Of a DNA stretch of 64,000 nucleotides, positions 62,019 to 64,000 are shown in pieces (positions within the stretch are counted from its first letter, which is position 1; every line of letters begins with the position of its first letter). The stretch comes from WRGT01 sp942493035 (GTDB lineage: Bacteria; Spirochaetota; UBA4802; UBA5550): assembly GCA_942493035.1 (NCBI GenBank), contig OW818666.1, positions 4,092,001-4,156,000 on the forward strand, given 5' to 3'. Both the position numbers and the translations under genes were made by a program. The notes below the pieces were generated by a model. The model had not been told where the DNA came from. It ran no database searches and saw only the letters and a list, made by a program, of their open reading frames with translations.

Positions 62019-62952
62019 TAATCCGTTAAAAATATTTTCCGGTTCGTCAAATAATGCTCTTGCCTCTGAAATTGCCCAGTATCTTGGAACTGAGCTTTCC
62101 GGTATTGATCTGAAGAGATTTAAAGATGGTGAAATCTCTGTAAAAATTAAAGACAATGTCAGAGCACATGATGTTTTCATAATTCAGTCGACATGTAATC
62201 CATCGAATGACCATATTATGGAACTTCTACTGATTATTGATGCGGCAGTAAGAGCTTCTGCAGCAAGGATTACAGCTGTTATTCCTTATTTCGGTTACGC
62301 CCGTCAGGATAGAAAAGTTGAACCCAGGGTTCCTATCTCTGCCAAGGTTGTTTCAAATATAATTCAGGTAACAGGCGCTGATCGGGTCCTTACAATGGAT
62401 CTTCATGCTGACCAGATTCAGGGTTTCTTTGATATACCCGTTGATAATCTTTATGCCACACCTATTGCGATTGAGTATTTAATGGGTCTCAATATTGAAA
62501 ATGTAGTTGTTGTCTCCCCCGATGCAGGCGGTGTAGATAGAGCAAGATTCCTTGCTAAAAAGATGGATACAAGTCTTGCAATCATAGATAAAAGAAGACC
62601 TGAAGCGAATATTTCTGATGTAATGAATGTTATCGGGGAAGTTGCAGGTAAAAATTGTATATTGATAGATGATATTGCTGATACAGCAGGATCTATCTCA
62701 AAAGCGGCTCAGGCTTTGAAAGAAAGAGGGGCTCTTGATGTTTACTGTCTTTTTTCTCATCCGGTTCTTTCGGATAAAGCGGCAGATAACTTAAAAGGAG
62801 CTGATTTTAAAGAGATAATTTTTACAAATTCAATTCCGCTTCCTGAGGATAAAAGGCTCAGTAATATGAAAGTTCTCTCAATTGCACCTTTGTTCGGTGA
62901 AGCAATCAGGAGAATACATAATGGAGAATCTGTAAGTTCTCTTTTTATATAA
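62011..62952 (+). CDS. prs: Ribose-phosphate pyrophosphokinase (PRPP synthetase)
   Basis: 313 residues from the ATG at 62011, chosen because it gives the usual short N-terminus before 'LKIFSGSSN'; an ATG at 61981 is inside glmU. Class I motifs: 'GYARQDRKVEPRVPISAK' (flexible loop region), 'DLHADQIQGFFDIPVDNL', and the PRPP-binding loop 'LIDDIADTAGSI'. It makes PRPP from ribose 5-phosphate and ATP. rplY follows after 67 nt. Confidence 0.97.
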   Translation: MNNNPLKIFSGSSNNALASEIAQYLGTELSGIDLKRFKDGEISVKIKDNVRAHDVFIIQSTCNPSNDHIMELLLIIDAAVRASAARITAVIPYFGYARQDRKVEPRVPISAKVVSNIIQVTGADRVLTMDLHADQIQGFFDIPVDNLYATPIAIEYLMGLNIENVVVVSPDAGGVDRARFLAKKMDTSLAIIDKRRPEANISDVMNVIGEVAGKNCILIDDIADTAGSISKAAQALKERGALDVYCLFSHPVLSDKAADNLKGADFKEIIFTNSIPLPEDKRLSNMKVLSIAPLFGEAIRRIHNGESVSSLFI

Positions 62953-63019
62953 TCTGATCAAAATCTTTATTTTTAATAATAATGGTAATAATAGTAAGTG
63001 TTAATAAGGGGTAATTTAA

Positions 63020-63619
63020 ATGAGCGCAAAATCATTAACAGCAGTAGCAAGAACTGCAACAGGGAAGAATAATAATAACAGACTCAGAGTGGAAGGATTT
63101 ATTCCAGCTGTTGTATATTCACATGGCAAATCTGAAGCTATAAAGATACAGGAAAAAGAATTTTCAACTCTTTTCAAGGGTCATATCTCTGAAAGTGTTA
63201 TTTTTGATCTTCATATGGATGGTCATACAGATATAATGGCATTCGTAAAAGATTTCCAGAGAGATCCGGTAACAAGTAAAATACTTCATCTTGATCTTTT
63301 CAAAGTTACAAAAAGTGAAAAAATTAAAACACATGTCCCTGTTGAATTAACCGGTACTCCGGCAGGTATTAAAATGGGCGGTATCCTTAAATATGGTGAA
63401 AGAGAACTGATGATTCACTGTTTACCAAATAATCTGCCTGCAAAAATAACAATAGATATTTCTAAAATGGTACCAGGTGATACAATTCATGTAAGTGATA
63501 TTGTTCATGGCGAAGAGTATGAAATTCTTACTACTGCTAACAATGTTGTGGTTGCTGTTGAGAAACCAAAAGCAGCAGCAGATGAAGCAGAACAGGGTGC
63601 AGATTCCGGGAAGGAATAA
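63020..63619 (+). CDS. rplY: 50S ribosomal protein L25/general stress protein Ctc
   Basis: 199 residues: N-terminal L25 domain (~1-95, 'NRLRVEGFIPAVVYSHGKSEAI', 'DFQRDPVTSKILHLDLFKV') and the C-terminal TL5/Ctc beta domain ('VPVELTGTPAGIKMGG'). It binds 5S rRNA. The conserved order prs-rplY-pth is kept. GGGGT lies 8 nt before the ATG, and the acidic C-terminal tail is typical. Confidence 0.97.
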   Translation: MSAKSLTAVARTATGKNNNNRLRVEGFIPAVVYSHGKSEAIKIQEKEFSTLFKGHISESVIFDLHMDGHTDIMAFVKDFQRDPVTSKILHLDLFKVTKSEKIKTHVPVELTGTPAGIKMGGILKYGERELMIHCLPNNLPAKITIDISKMVPGDTIHVSDIVHGEEYEILTTANNVVVAVEKPKAAADEAEQGADSGKE

Positions 63620-63714
63620 TTCTTCAGCCCGGGAATTAAATTTTTTATGAAACTTTATAACCGGCTGAGTGTCTTATTAAAGTCGGTTAACAGTTTTCTA
63701 AAGGGGTATATTTA

Positions 63715-64000
63715 TTGAAATTAATAGTCGGTTTCGGTAATCCGGGCGAAAGATTTGCAAATAACAGACAGAATATCGGTTTTAAAGTAATCGATATTGT
63801 GGCTAATAATGAGAACATCGAAGTTCGAATTAAAAAGAAAAAATCTATAATCGGCCGCGGAAAAATACAGAAAAATGACGTTGTACTCCTCAAACCTCAG
63901 ACTTTTGTGACTCTCATCGGAGAGTCTGTTTTATACATAGCTTCATTCCTGAGAATAAATGTTAAAGATATTATCTGTATTGTAGAGGATTCATCGCTTG
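63715..64000 (+). CDS. pth: Peptidyl-tRNA hydrolase, N-terminal part, catalytic residues altered
   Basis: The start is TTG at 63715 with AAGGGG 8 nt before it. 95 residues are visible; the 3' end is outside the window. The Pth fold is clear: 'KLIVGFGNPGERF', 'NIGFKVID', 'LLKPQTFVTLIGESV' and 'SFLRINVKDI'. The conserved T-R-H-N motif reads N-R-Q-N, so the catalytic His is Gln. The conserved Asn of T-F-M-N-L-S-G is Thr (T-F-V-T-L-I-G). The downstream Asp in 'VEDSSL' is kept. Pth recycles peptidyl-tRNA. This copy may be inactive or have a changed role. Position after rplY is canonical. Confidence 0.88.
   Translation, partial: MKLIVGFGNPGERFANNRQNIGFKVIDIVANNENIEVRIKKKKSIIGRGKIQKNDVVLLKPQTFVTLIGESVLYIASFLRINVKDIICIVEDSSL

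Overview
The window is about 37-38 % GC and densely packed with genes on both strands. It reads as chromosomal DNA of a diderm, probably anaerobic bacterium. Outer-membrane biogenesis proteins (AsmA/YdbH-like, MCE/MlaD, a SprA-like protein), many lipoproteins, an aldehyde:ferredoxin oxidoreductase-family enzyme, a 2-hydroxyacyl-CoA dehydratase activase-type protein and hydrogenase maturation genes support this. Spirochaetota is my best guess: relaxed lipoboxes, a GlmU with only the uridylyltransferase domain next to prs-rplY-pth, and metX-metW. The SprA-like protein is more typical of Bacteroidota/FCB lineages, and no decisive marker lies in the window.

Layout. 1-1157: tail of a thioredoxin-fold protein and a small nucleotidyltransferase-like gene pair. 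1505-12750: envelope operon with an AsmA/YdbH-like protein, a lipoprotein that looks like YnbE and YdbL joined, and a 2557-residue lipoprotein with a beta-propeller, TPR repeats and two degenerate CHAT-like domains. 12837-17855: ttcA-like, a YkgJ-type protein, guaB, an unknown membrane protein and ruvA. 18094-20025: SAM-I riboswitch, metX, metW. 20231-25430: DUF697/SHOCT protein, AOR-family enzyme, and an rtcB-lipoprotein-archease operon. 25627-33068: secreted proteins, an EamA transporter, ychF, a VapBC-like pair, an HI0933-type flavoprotein and a FecR-domain protein. 33342-39646: giant activase-type protein and an HD-GYP response regulator. 39905-43182: hypF-hypA-hypB. 43224-50896: GNAT, a large secreted protein, a 32-residue basic protein, cutA, MCE protein, radA and an M23 peptidase. 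50972-59859: SprA-like protein, a DHH phosphoesterase and a SpoIIE-type phosphatase. 60215-64000: ispE, tRNA-Gln, glmU (N-terminal domain), prs, rplY and the start of pth.

Intergenic DNA carries several repeat families: GC-rich three-base-loop hairpins with compensatory changes, a MITE-like element ending in CTCATAAAcCGG-type inverted repeats, a 140-164 bp element present twice in opposite orientation, and short palindromes of the kind widespread in bacterial intergenic DNA.

Most unusual points: ispE and glmU have no ATG/GTG/TTG where the protein must begin, and each has an ATC at ideal Shine-Dalgarno spacing. The Pth start lacks the catalytic His and a conserved Asn. The metX riboswitch terminator appears to contain the ribosome binding site. 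The envelope operon couples a YdbH/YdbL-like module to a giant double pseudo-CHAT lipoprotein.
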